Shown: one piece after another, positions 6,317 through 14,082 of the stretch
Layout: the number at the start of each line of letters is the position of its first letter
How positions within the stretch are numbered: the first letter of the stretch is position 1
From: Faecalibacterium sp. I4-1-79
GTDB lineage: Bacteria > Bacillota > Clostridia > Oscillospirales > Ruminococcaceae
Length of the DNA: 64,000 nucleotides
Direction of reading: 5' to 3'
NCBI RefSeq assembly: GCF_023347235.1
Contig: NZ_CP094467.1
Location: 1,054,001-1,118,000 of the forward strand
Made by a program: the position numbers and the translations under genes
The notes under the pieces: model-generated
What the model was told of the DNA's origin: nothing
What the model saw: the letters and a program-made list of their open reading frames with translations, nothing else
Databases searched by the model: none

Positions 6317-8116
6317 ATGGCACGATATAGCGTGAACAATTATACGGTGGATGTGCTTTTGGCGGATATAAAATCCGGTAATATTGCGATTCCGGAAATG
6401 CAACGTCCATTTGTATGGGACGCAACGCAAGTGCGTGATTTGATGGATTCGCTCTATAAGGGCTTTCCGGTTGGATATATTATCGTATGGCAAAATCCAA
6501 GTGTAAAGTTGAAAGACGGAACAGTTGCAATAGGGAAAAAAGTTCTGATCGACGGGCAACAGCGTATTACTGCTATGGCGGCTGCAATTGTGGGACAGGA
6601 GGTTTTAGACAGCCACTATAAATGGAAACGGGTCTGTATTGCGTTTAACCCCATTGACGAAATATTTGAAGTGGCAAATTCCGCAAACCAAAAAAGCAGT
6701 AAATGGATTCCGGATATTGCAAAAGTGCTGGATGTGTCCTTTGGTTCTTTTTCTTTTGTGATGGAATATTGCCAGAAAAACGGAATTATGGACAAAGCAC
6801 AGGAAATCAATGACACAATCAATCGGTTGAGGGCAATACAAAATAATAGCATTGGTGTTATTACGCTGGCAGAAGATTTGGATATTGACAGTGTAACGGA
6901 AATTTTTATTCGAATCAATTCTAAGGGTGTGGTTCTGTCGCAAGCAGATTTTGCAATGTCTAAGATTTCTTCGAATGAAATATATAATGGAAATGTGACC
7001 CGAAAAACGATTGATTACTTCTGTCATTTGTTGGAGTCTCCGGAGGATTTGAAAGAAATCAAGAAAAATGATGCTGAATTTGCGGCGAGACCGGAATTCG
7101 AAGCTATAAAGTGGGCAGCTGCAAAGAATGCACCGATTTATCGCACATGTTATACGGATATTCTTCGTGTTGCATTTACATATAAATTCAAGCGAGGAAA
7201 GCTAGCAGATTTGGTTAGCTTGCTTTCAGGTCGAGATTTTGAAACGCGTGAATTTAAGATCGAAATAGAAGAAAGGTCGTTCAATCAATTACATGAGGCA
7301 GTTCTGCAAGCGGTGAATCAGACAAATTACGAACGGTATTTGATGATTGTGCGCTCAGCGGGAATTGTGAAAAAATCGCTGATTCGTTCACAAAATGTTT
7401 TGAACTTTGGCTATGCACTTTTTCTTGCACTTCGTGAACGAAAAGTGGATAGTAATCAAATTGAAAAGATTGTACGCAAGTGGCTGGCTTTGTCTATTTT
7501 GACGGGAAGATATTCTTCTGGCTCGCCAGAGTCTGCATTTGATTACGACATTAAGAGATTCTTTGCTTATGATGATCCGATGCAGTACCTGAATATCACA
7601 GAGTCGGGCGAATTATCTGAGGCGTACTGGAAGGTAAATCTTGTTCAACGGCTGAACACATCGGTTGCGAGCAGTCCATATTTTAATATGTTCCTTGTGG
7701 CACAGGTCAAGGCACACGATAAAGGCTTTTTGTCGATGGAAATTGATATTGAGTCCATGTTGGAAAACAGAGGCGATATTCACCATTTGTTCCCGAAAAA
7801 TTACTTGATAAAAAATGGAATTGTGCAAGCACAATACAATCAAATTGCGAATTATGCTTTTATTCAACAGGAAATCAACATTAAAATTAAAGATAGTTCG
7901 CCAGCCCACTATATGACTGAAGTGATAGGGCAATGCAATACGAAAAAGCCTGTTTATGGTGGAATCATAGAACAAGATAGGCTGGCTGAAAATCTTAAAC
8001 AGAATTGTATTCCAGACGGATTTGAAAGCATGGAGATTGGCGACTATCAGGATTTTCTACAAAGGCGTCGGGAACTGATGGCCGAGAAAATACATCAATA
8101 CTATGCTTCTCTCTGA
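6317..8116 (+). CDS. DUF262/DUF1524 protein, GmrSD-like
   Basis: 599 residues. The DUF262 part holds IPEMQRPFVWDATQVRDLMD and VLIDGQQRITAM, a DGQQR motif used for nucleotide binding/hydrolysis in GmrS-type subunits. A C-terminal HNH-like DUF1524 core appears as GDIHHLFPKNYLIKNG with ANYAFIQQE behind it. The two-part layout matches fused GmrSD type IV restriction enzymes, which cut modified phage DNA. It stands alone. The base composition is clearly more AT-rich than its neighbours, suggesting transfer. ATG 6317 has GAAAGGA eight bases upstream; a TTG at 6311 is less likely. Target specificity is unknown. Confidence 0.82.
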   Translation: MARYSVNNYTVDVLLADIKSGNIAIPEMQRPFVWDATQVRDLMDSLYKGFPVGYIIVWQNPSVKLKDGTVAIGKKVLIDGQQRITAMAAAIVGQEVLDSHYKWKRVCIAFNPIDEIFEVANSANQKSSKWIPDIAKVLDVSFGSFSFVMEYCQKNGIMDKAQEINDTINRLRAIQNNSIGVITLAEDLDIDSVTEIFIRINSKGVVLSQADFAMSKISSNEIYNGNVTRKTIDYFCHLLESPEDLKEIKKNDAEFAARPEFEAIKWAAAKNAPIYRTCYTDILRVAFTYKFKRGKLADLVSLLSGRDFETREFKIEIEERSFNQLHEAVLQAVNQTNYERYLMIVRSAGIVKKSLIRSQNVLNFGYALFLALRERKVDSNQIEKIVRKWLALSILTGRYSSGSPESAFDYDIKRFFAYDDPMQYLNITESGELSEAYWKVNLVQRLNTSVASSPYFNMFLVAQVKAHDKGFLSMEIDIESMLENRGDIHHLFPKNYLIKNGIVQAQYNQIANYAFIQQEINIKIKDSSPAHYMTEVIGQCNTKKPVYGGIIEQDRLAENLKQNCIPDGFESMEIGDYQDFLQRRRELMAEKIHQYYASL

Positions 8117-8140
8117 TTTCAAAGGCGAAACTTGATATAA

Positions 8141-8326
8141 AGGGATGCACTTCGCAATGCGGTCTCTCTGGGCGGTGACAGTGACACCCTTGCCTGCATC
8201 ACCGGCGGCATTGCCGAAGCTTTTTACGGGATGCCGCAGGAACTGCGGGACGAGACTTTGAAACGTCTGCCGGAGGATATCTGGGAAGGATATGGGCTGT
8301 TTCGGTGGAACATCGGCCAGAGATAA
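8141..8326 (+). pseudogene. ADP-ribosylglycohydrolase C-terminal remnant
   Basis: An open stretch without a start codon reads AVSLGGDSDTLACITGGIAE, the metal-binding C-terminal motif (GGDxDT) of DraG-type ADP-ribosylglycohydrolases, followed by AFYGMPQELR and a natural-looking end. Everything N-terminal is missing; an in-frame stop lies directly upstream, 22 bases after the GmrSD-like gene. The GmrSD-like gene may have been inserted over the missing part (inference). Confidence 0.8.
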
Positions 8327-8337
8327 GACATTCGGAG

Positions 8338-8394
8338 AACCAAGGAGCAGATACAACACACTCGTGATGTGAAGTATCTGCTCCTTGGTTTTTA
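8338..8394 (+). terminator. Strong terminator with 17-bp stem
   Basis: AACCAAGGAGCAGATAC pairs perfectly with its complement at 8374-8390, followed by TTT. It terminates the glycohydrolase remnant. Confidence 0.9.
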
Positions 8395-8416
8395 ATAAGA
8401 CTCGATGGAGGGCGTC

Positions 8417-8464
8417 TTGCATCGGCCTGAAAAATCCGATATACTGAACCCAGAGAGTATATCG
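8417..8464 (+). promoter_or_regulatory. Promoter and inverted-repeat operator of purine nucleoside phosphorylase
   Basis: TTGCAT (8417-8422), 17-base spacer, TATACT (8440-8445). A perfect 9-bp inverted repeat CGATATACT-N10-AGTATATCG (8437-8464) covers the -10 and start point. This looks like a repressor site or a 5' hairpin. Confidence 0.65.
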
Positions 8465-8491
8465 AATTTTTTGGGAAAAGGAGAGAACGGT

Positions 8492-9316
8492 ATGGAACAT
8501 CTTTATGAAAAGGCACTGGAAAGTGCGGAATATATCAAGACGCACACGAAAAAGCGCCCGAAGATCGCGGTGGTGCTGGGCTCCGGCCTTGGCAAGCTGA
8601 CCGCGGACTTTACGGACACGGAAGAACTGTCCTACAAGGATATCCCCAACTTCCCGGTATCCACGGTGGCAGGACACAAAGGCGCATTGTTGGCTGGCAA
8701 GCTGGGGGACACGGAAGTCTACGCCATGGAAGGCCGCTTCCACTTCTATGAGGGCTACTCCATGAAGGAAGTCTGCTACCCGTTCTATGTGTTCAAGCTG
8801 TTGGGCGTGGAAAAGGTGGTGTTGACCAACGCCTGCGGCGGCATCAACCGGGAGTTTGCGCCGGGCACCCTGATGCTCATTACCGACTTCATCAACATGA
8901 TGGGCACGAACCCCCTCATTGGCCCCAACGATGAGCGCTTCGGCCCCCGCTTCCCGGACATGACCGAACCTTACAGCCTGGAACTGCGGAACCTTGCCAA
9001 GCAGACCGCCGATGAACTGGGCATTGCCTACAAGGAGGGCGTTTACATGGGCTTTATGGGCCCTTGCTATGAAACGGCGGCTGAAATTCGCGCCTTTGCG
9101 GGGATGGGAGCCGATGCCGTGGGCATGAGCACCGTGCCGGAAACCATGGTATGCAACTACATGGGCATGAAGGTACTGGCCGTCAGCTGCATCACTAACA
9201 TGGCCACCGGCATCCAGACGGTCAAGCATAGCCACGCCCGCGTGCTGGAGATCGCAAATCAGGCAGGCGATACCCTGTGCCGATGGCTGGGTGCGGTGAT
9301 TCAGAGAATGGAGTAA
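8492..9316 (+). CDS. punA: Purine-nucleoside phosphorylase (trimeric type)
   Basis: 274 residues, the usual length of the trimeric inosine/guanosine phosphorylases. Visible motifs are IAVVLGSGLGKL (phosphate-binding), STVAGHKGALLAGKL, MEGRFHFYEGYSM, LTNACGGIN, MGFMGPCYETAAEIR and GADAVGMSTVPE (purine site). It splits purine nucleosides into base and ribose-1-phosphate in the cytoplasm for salvage. ATG 8492 follows AAAAGGAGA; the frame is open upstream to 8405 but that crosses the promoter. An adenine deaminase remnant at 12065 is also a purine-salvage gene. Confidence 0.93.
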   Translation: MEHLYEKALESAEYIKTHTKKRPKIAVVLGSGLGKLTADFTDTEELSYKDIPNFPVSTVAGHKGALLAGKLGDTEVYAMEGRFHFYEGYSMKEVCYPFYVFKLLGVEKVVLTNACGGINREFAPGTLMLITDFINMMGTNPLIGPNDERFGPRFPDMTEPYSLELRNLAKQTADELGIAYKEGVYMGFMGPCYETAAEIRAFAGMGADAVGMSTVPETMVCNYMGMKVLAVSCITNMATGIQTVKHSHARVLEIANQAGDTLCRWLGAVIQRME

Positions 9317-9397
9317 AAAAGATATACCGTGAATGATTGAAAGCCATCGATCAAAATTTCCGGGCATCGCTGCGGACGGCAGAGGAACGCTCCGTAG

Positions 9398-9529
9398 CTG
9401 GTACAGGCAGTCAAGGAAAAACGCGGTGCGACCATCTGCAAAGACCTGAAGGGCATCAAGGCCGATACGGTGCTGTGCCCCTGCCCGGAGTGCGTCCGCA
9501 ATGCAGTGCTGGCCTTGGGTGCTGGATGA
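9398..9529 (+). pseudogene. C_GCAxxG_C_C family protein, C-terminal remnant
   Basis: The frame reads KRGATICKDLKGI and LCPCPECVRNAVLALG, almost the same as the last 40 residues of the intact gene at 35022. The N-terminal two thirds, with the GCMESTCG centre, are absent and a TAG stops the frame upstream. It is a decayed paralogue, or a leftover of a segmental duplication. Confidence 0.75.
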
Positions 9530-9610
9530 GCAGTCGAAAATATGAAACAGGCGTGCAGAAAACAACCCTTCTGATCACTTTTTGCTGAAAAATTGCTGCG
9601 AAAAGCAATA

Positions 9611-9645
9611 TACCTATTGACATGGTATGTAAATGGGTATATGAT
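9611..9645 (+). promoter_or_regulatory. Promoter with dyad TACCTATT-N13-AATGGGTA
   Basis: TTGACA (9617-9622), 17-base spacer, TATGAT (9640-9645). The dyad arms 9611-9618 and 9632-9639 flank the spacer. The same cassette recurs at 35947 with the outer arm bases exchanged in a compensating way (T..A here, A..T there), which supports a true operator. Confidence 0.65.
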
Positions 9646-9689
9646 ACAGGCAATTCGTCGAACAAAAAAGTGAAAGGAAGGGTTTTGTT

Positions 9690-10199
9690 ATGCCCAGAAT
9701 CAGCGAAATCAACCCGGAAACTGCACCGGAAGCGATCCAGAAAATCATTGCAGACCATCTGGCGGACGGCCACGCTCTGACCGCAGAAAAGCGCACATTG
9801 CTCCACAATGCAGCGGCATTCAATGCTGTGGAGGCCGGTTCTTATGCGCTGGATGATGAACTGCAGCGGCTCATCGGCAAGCGTGCAGCCGATTTTTACG
9901 AATATGCTATTTCCCAGAAAAACGGCTGCCTTGTGTGCAGCATTTACTTCCAGAATCTGCTCAAGAAAAACGGCATCGACTTTGAGAATTTTGCATTCAC
10001 TCCCAAAGAGGAGATCCTGATCGAATACGGTCAGGCCATTGCAGAGGACCCCAAGCATGTGCCGGAAGAGCTGTTTGCAAAGCTGAAGGCAAACTTTACG
10101 GAGGAAGAGATCGTGGTCATCACGGCGATGGGCGTGATGATGATCGCCAACAACTACTTTAACGACATTCTGGATGTGACGCCGGACAAGCTGGTTTGA
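9690..10199 (+). CDS. Carboxymuconolactone decarboxylase / AhpD-like protein
   Basis: 169 residues, all-helical in appearance. The CxxC redox pair is in KNGCLVCSIYF near residues 77-87, where AhpD has its catalytic Cys; the usual His of ExxCxxCxxxH is replaced (Phe). FTEEEIVVITAMG and IANNYFND match the following helices. Relatives act as peroxidase adaptors or thiol-disulfide enzymes. A good GAAAGGAAGGG site precedes the ATG. The upstream dyad promoter suggests stress control (inference). Confidence 0.75.
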   Translation: MPRISEINPETAPEAIQKIIADHLADGHALTAEKRTLLHNAAAFNAVEAGSYALDDELQRLIGKRAADFYEYAISQKNGCLVCSIYFQNLLKKNGIDFENFAFTPKEEILIEYGQAIAEDPKHVPEELFAKLKANFTEEEIVVITAMGVMMIANNYFNDILDVTPDKLV

Positions 10200-10223
10200 G
10201 CCGAAGATCGGGAGGGAAGAGCA

Positions 10224-11219
10224 ATGGCAGGACTGGTGCATTCCATCGAGGAACTGGTGGGGCGCACCCCGCTGATGGAGCTGGACCGCTTTGAGCGGCA
10301 GCAGCAGTGCGGGGCGCACCTGCTGGCAAAGCTGGAGTTCTTCAACCCAACCGGCAGTGTGAAAGACCGGGCTGCGCTTTCCATGCTCAATGCTGCGGAA
10401 GAAGCCGGACTGCTGAAACCCGGCGGTACCATAGTGGAGCAGACCAGCGGCAACACCGGCATCGGTCTGGCCGCGTTTGCAGCAGAGCGTGGGTACAAAC
10501 TGGATATTTTTCTGGAGCGGGGTGCCTCGCTGGAGCGGCGGCTGATGCTGCTGGCCTACGGGGCACGGCTTCTGGATTACAAAGATGCCACCGGGGAGCG
10601 TCCGGAGACGAAGCGCACCCACCCCTGGCAGGAGCCAGAGCGGGAGGCGACGCTGGATGAGATCGCAGCCTACTGCCGCCGCACCGGAGCTTACTTTAAC
10701 AATCAGGCGGCAAACCCGGCGAACCCCGAGGCGCATTACCGCACCACTGGGCCGGAGATCTGGCAGGATACAGAAGGCCATGTGGATATTCTGGTCTGCA
10801 TGGCGGGCACCGGCGGCACGGGTTTTGGCACAGCAAGTTATCTGCGCAGCCGCAACCCGAATCTGCAAGTGGTTCTGGTGCAGCCCCATCCGGACTCCCG
10901 CCTGACCCCGGAGCACCCGGATGCGCAGATCATAGATGGCGTTTTGCCGGCGTATGATGTGCCGGAAAGCGCACTTTCCGACTATCTGCGGCCAGACTGG
11001 AGCGATGCGTGCATCAATGTCCGCACCGAGGAAGCCTACGAAACGGCCCATGAGGTGCTGCGGGCGGAAGGACTGTTTCTTGGCACATCGGCAGCAGCGG
11101 CTTTGCACGCAGCGGTGCAGGTGGGCCGCAGACCGGAGAATCAGGGAAAGAACATCGTGGTCATCGTCCCGGACAACGGCATGAAATATCTGTCTACGCC
11201 GATGTACCGGCAGAAATGA
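10224..11219 (+). CDS. Cysteine synthase family PLP enzyme
   Basis: 331 residues of fold-type II PLP enzyme. EELVGRTPLMEL opens the domain; the Schiff-base Lys is in FNPTGSVKDRAA; EQTSGNTGIGLA binds the substrate carboxylate; AGTGGTGFGTA binds the PLP phosphate; LGTSAAAALHAA closes the site. O-acetylserine sulfhydrylase is likely, though the loop FLERGASLERRLM (usually MPETMSxERR) and the long insertion after DYKDATGERP depart from typical CysK, so another beta-replacement reaction is possible. It lies 24 bases after the AhpD-like gene and shares its transcript by position. Confidence 0.83.
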   Translation: MAGLVHSIEELVGRTPLMELDRFERQQQCGAHLLAKLEFFNPTGSVKDRAALSMLNAAEEAGLLKPGGTIVEQTSGNTGIGLAAFAAERGYKLDIFLERGASLERRLMLLAYGARLLDYKDATGERPETKRTHPWQEPEREATLDEIAAYCRRTGAYFNNQAANPANPEAHYRTTGPEIWQDTEGHVDILVCMAGTGGTGFGTASYLRSRNPNLQVVLVQPHPDSRLTPEHPDAQIIDGVLPAYDVPESALSDYLRPDWSDACINVRTEEAYETAHEVLRAEGLFLGTSAAAALHAAVQVGRRPENQGKNIVVIVPDNGMKYLSTPMYRQK

Positions 11220-11294
11220 TAAAAACACGATGATGCGACTGAATTTTGAAAAGATTGCATAGGATTTTATAAAAGTATTATTCTTTCATGAATT

Positions 11295-11337
11295 TTAGCA
11301 CTCTTCTATTGACACTGCTAATGAACGGTGCTATAAC
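11295..11337 (+). promoter_or_regulatory. CIRCE-like HrcA operator over the hsp20 promoter
   Basis: TTAGCACTC-N9-CACTGCTAA (11295-11303, 11313-11321) differs from the CIRCE consensus TTAGCACTC-N9-GAGTGCTAA at two bases. It overlaps TTGACA (11309-11314), which is 17 bases from TATAAC (11332-11337). HrcA repression relieved by heat is the expected control. Confidence 0.75.
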
Positions 11338-11456
11338 AGTGGCGTGCTCAGGAGGAAGGGCAAAAGGAGAGCAGCGAGGCTCCCCGGAAAGCCCTTCTGA
11401 ATGGACGCTTCAGATTTTTTGCCCCGACCCGAACGCCGGGATTGGAGGAATGATTT

Positions 11457-11921
11457 ATGCTTATGCCGACTGTTTTCCATGAAAACCTGTTCGATGATTT
11501 CTTCGATCCGTTCTGGAATGACGCTGCACTGGAACGTATGATGAACCGTGAGGCTCGTGATACCTTTGGTAAGCGCGGTGCAAACATGATGAAGACCGAT
11601 GTCAAACAGACGGACAACGGCTACGAAGTAGCGGTTGATCTGCCGGGCTGCAAGAAGGAAGACGTTCAGATGGATCTGAACGACGGCTACCTGACCATTC
11701 AGGCAGTGCGCAGCCACAGCAACGACGAAAAGGATAAGAAGGGCCGCTATCTGCGGCGCGAATCCTTCTCCGGCACTTGCGCGCGCAGTTTCTACGTGGG
11801 CGATGTGAAGAAGGAAGACATCCACGCAAAGTTCGAGGATGGCATCCTGCACATCGAGCTGCCTGCTCCTCAGCAGACGAAGGCTTTGCCTGAGAACCCG
11901 AACCTGATCGAGATCGAGTAA
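11457..11921 (+). CDS. Hsp20/alpha-crystallin small heat-shock protein
   Basis: 154 residues. A short N-terminal arm (FDDFFDPFWND) precedes an alpha-crystallin domain from about residue 42 to 140: VKQTDNGYEVAVDLPGCKKEDVQMDL, then RRESFSGTCARSFYVGD, and KFEDGILHIELP. ATP-independent holdase that keeps unfolding proteins soluble. ATG 11457 has GGAGGA seven bases upstream; a second ATG follows at 11463. The 5' leader is about 115 bases. Heat control by HrcA is suggested by the operator upstream. Confidence 0.93.
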   Translation: MLMPTVFHENLFDDFFDPFWNDAALERMMNREARDTFGKRGANMMKTDVKQTDNGYEVAVDLPGCKKEDVQMDLNDGYLTIQAVRSHSNDEKDKKGRYLRRESFSGTCARSFYVGDVKKEDIHAKFEDGILHIELPAPQQTKALPENPNLIEIE

Positions 11922-11961
11922 AACGCCGGTCGTGTGCGCCAAGGCACAACGCACATAAGGT

Positions 11962-12002
11962 GGCCCCGGAGAGCTGTAACAAGCCCTCCGGGGCCATTTT
12001 TG
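11962..12002 (+). terminator. Terminator of hsp20
   Basis: GGCCCCGGAG/CTCCGGGGCC stem followed by ATTTTTG. The terminator plus the promoter right behind it closely resembles the block at 32331-32411. Confidence 0.9.
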
Positions 12003-12014
12003 TTTCCCGACATC

Positions 12015-12043
12015 TTTTCCGCAGCGGCAAGGCGTGGTAGAAT
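12015..12043 (+). promoter_or_regulatory. Promoter before the adenine deaminase remnant
   Basis: TTTTCC (12015-12020), 17-base spacer ending GCGTGG, TAGAAT (12038-12043); same style as 20411 and 32383. Confidence 0.55.
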
Positions 12044-12064
12044 AATGGCAGAACCAATCCACAG

Positions 12065-12466
12065 GTGAGAAAATCGAACTTCAGCCTGAAATGCGGAGCC
12101 GTTGCATCGAGCATCGCACATGATTCCCATAACCTGATTGTGGCAGGGGACAACGATACCGATATGATGCTGGCCGGCAACACTGTGCGGAAAAACAAAG
12201 GCGGACTTGCGTTTGTGGCAGATGGACAGGTCGTGGCAGAACTTGCGCTTCCGGTGGCCGGATTGATGAGCACCGAAAGCGCAGAGAGTGTTGCGGCGAA
12301 AATGCAGGCGCTGAACGATGCCCTCAAGGCACATGGTGTAGCGGAAGATATCGGCATCTTTATGACCCTCGCCTTCGTCAGCCTTCCGGTTATTCCAAAA
12401 CTCAGACTGAATACATACGGCATCATCGATGTAGCGCAGCAGAAAGTCGTTCCGGCTGTTTTTTAA
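12065..12466 (+). pseudogene. Adenine deaminase, C-terminal remnant
   Basis: The 133 residues correspond to the C-terminal domain of adenine deaminase (Ade): IAHDSHNLIVAGDNDTDMM, AELALPVAGLMS and a VSLPVIPKLRL ending. The full enzyme is about 570-600 residues, so the whole metal-dependent amidohydrolase barrel is gone. The frame can start at GTG 12065 only 20 bases behind a promoter, so the remnant may still be transcribed. It cannot be catalytic as it stands. Confidence 0.8.
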
Positions 12467-12484
12467 TAGGCGATAACAAAAATA

Positions 12485-12520
12485 CTGCCGGAGACCGACC
12501 CGAATGGTCCGTCTCCGGCA
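12485..12520. terminator. Hairpin after the adenine deaminase remnant
   Basis: A perfect 10-bp stem TGCCGGAGAC/GTCTCCGGCA with a 16-base loop. A T-run exists only on the minus-strand side (AGTATTTTTG), so it would be best as a minus-strand terminator. Confidence 0.5.
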
Positions 12521-12623
12521 ACAGAACAGTTCGTTTCTACTCTTAGAAACGAGCCGCATCAAGAGAAAAATTGACGGAAATTCTTATTTGATAAATTGGA
12601 ATTTGTAGAGGGGGTGTGATTAT

Positions 12624-12884
12624 ATGAAAAACAATAGCCCACAAAAGCGGGCTGCCATTTCTTGGATCATTTTGATGATAGGAATATTGCTCGCAGTAAT
12701 AGGAGCAATGACGGCAAAGGAGTACAGAGTAAACCTATGCCTGCTAATCGGTGCAATGGTTGTTGTTGGTGGTATTGTATATCATCTCACCATGATGAAA
12801 TGTCCTTATTGCGGTTGCTCGCTTGTTGGTTATAGGCCGATCCCTAAAGAATGTCCAAAGTGTCATAAAAAATTTGAAGAATAA
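12624..12884 (+). CDS. Small two-helix membrane protein with zinc ribbon
   Basis: 86 residues. Two hydrophobic segments (about 13-33 and 39-60) are followed by a cytosolic zinc-ribbon-like tail CPYCG...CPKCHKKFEE. GAGGGGGTG precedes the ATG. Its lower GC content differs from its neighbours. I recognise no specific family; such proteins are often unnamed membrane accessory proteins. Confidence 0.65.
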   Translation: MKNNSPQKRAAISWIILMIGILLAVIGAMTAKEYRVNLCLLIGAMVVVGGIVYHLTMMKCPYCGCSLVGYRPIPKECPKCHKKFEE

Positions 12885-12937
12885 GTTCGCGTTTATCAAG
12901 GTGAACATTTAAGTATTAAAAACGGGAGTGAAAACAA

Positions 12938-13429
12938 ATGATGACCATTGCACAGATCATGGAAAAGATGATCGCCTTTTCCGAAGGGAATATCCATGAC
13001 ATCACGCACCTGAGCTGCGTGTGGACCTATGCCAAAACCATTGGTGAGCTGGAGGGGCTGGACGCAGACACGCAGTTTATTCTGGAGGTGGCGGCCATCA
13101 CCCACGATATCGCCTGCCCGCTCTGTCGCAAAAAGTACGGCAACACCAATGGTAAATATCAGGAGCAGGAGGGTGCCCCGCTGGTGCGGGAGTTCTTGGC
13201 GGATACTGGCATGACAGCAGAACAGATCGACCGGGTGGCCTATCTGGTAGGGCACCACCATAGTCCGGCGCAGATCGACGGCATTGACTATCAGATTCTG
13301 ATTGAGGCAGATTATATCGTCAATGCGTCCGAAAGCGGGTACGACCAGCAGGCAATCCGAACCTTTATGGAACATACGATGAAGACGGCAGCAGGTATCC
13401 GGCTGACGAAAACAGTGTTTGGAGTGTAA
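12938..13429 (+). CDS. HD domain phosphohydrolase
   Basis: 163 residues. Residues about 16-120 form an HD domain: NIHDITHLSCVWTYA (first His), EVAAITHDIACP (the HD pair), and VGHHHSPAQIDGIDYQILIEADYIVN with the later His and Asp. It probably hydrolyses a nucleotide or another phosphate ester with a divalent metal. It is followed two bases later by a Nudix gene, so both are likely one operon devoted to nucleotide clean-up (inference). Start is ATG 12938 or 12941. Confidence 0.85.
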   Translation: MMTIAQIMEKMIAFSEGNIHDITHLSCVWTYAKTIGELEGLDADTQFILEVAAITHDIACPLCRKKYGNTNGKYQEQEGAPLVREFLADTGMTAEQIDRVAYLVGHHHSPAQIDGIDYQILIEADYIVNASESGYDQQAIRTFMEHTMKTAAGIRLTKTVFGV

Positions 13430-13431
13430 AA

Positions 13432-13944
13432 ATGATTCAGAAGCATTGCTTTGAATGCGGTACGGCATTGATTGAAAAAGAACTGGAAGAAGAGGGCATT
13501 GTGCCTTATTGCCCGAAATGCCAGCAATACCGGTTCCCGATGTACAATGTGGCAGTCAGCATGATTGTTGTGGATGAGGAAACCGGGAAAATTCTGCTCA
13601 TCCAGCAGTACGGCAAGCCCTCTTATATTCTGGTGGCCGGGTATGTGAACCGCGGTGAGGCAGAAGAACACGCTGTGGTGCGGGAAGTCCGGGAAGAAAC
13701 CGGGTTGGAAGTAAAGCACCTCCGGTTCAACCGTACCAAGTTTTTTGAGCCGTCTAACACGCTGATGTGCAACTTTACGGCTTTCGTCAGAACCGCAAAG
13801 GCGCTGCATATCAACCACGAAGTGGACCGCTGCAAGTGGTTCACCCCGCAGGAAGCCAGAGAAAACATCCGTCCCAACAGCCTTGCAGCGGAATTTTTGA
13901 ATGCGTATCTGGACGAAGTGGGGAATAAGCCGATGGAGATGTGA
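13432..13944 (+). CDS. Nudix hydrolase with N-terminal zinc ribbon
   Basis: 170 residues. An N-terminal zinc ribbon (CFECG...CPKCQQYRFP) is followed by a Nudix fold at about 38-165. The Nudix box begins GYVNRGEAEEHAVVREV and ends REETGL, matching GX5EX7REUXEEXGU. The layout resembles NudC-type NADH/ADP-ribose pyrophosphatases, but it is shorter and the substrate is not clear. It is translated right behind the HD gene. Confidence 0.88.
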   Translation: MIQKHCFECGTALIEKELEEEGIVPYCPKCQQYRFPMYNVAVSMIVVDEETGKILLIQQYGKPSYILVAGYVNRGEAEEHAVVREVREETGLEVKHLRFNRTKFFEPSNTLMCNFTAFVRTAKALHINHEVDRCKWFTPQEARENIRPNSLAAEFLNAYLDEVGNKPMEM

Positions 13945-14040
13945 TTCGTGGCTGTACCACGGGAATTTTGACGGAAAGTATGGAAAAAAGTTGGTTCGGC
14001 CTGTTTCGGTTGACCTTTTTATAAAGAATCGATATATTGA

Positions 14041-14052
14041 TACTATATAGTA
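14041..14052. promoter_or_regulatory. Palindrome before the Fic gene
   Basis: The perfect 12-base palindrome TACTATATAGTA lies 31 bases before the Fic ATG; a second half GTATC follows at 14059. It is probably a repressor site in the promoter. Confidence 0.45.
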
Positions 14053-14082
14053 TTAATAAGTATCAACTGCGAGGTGGACAGA

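Noticed and set aside
8057-11228. Long minus-strand frames opposite the phosphorylase and CysK-like genes
   Set aside because: Cross several plus-strand genes and terminators; no domain seen.
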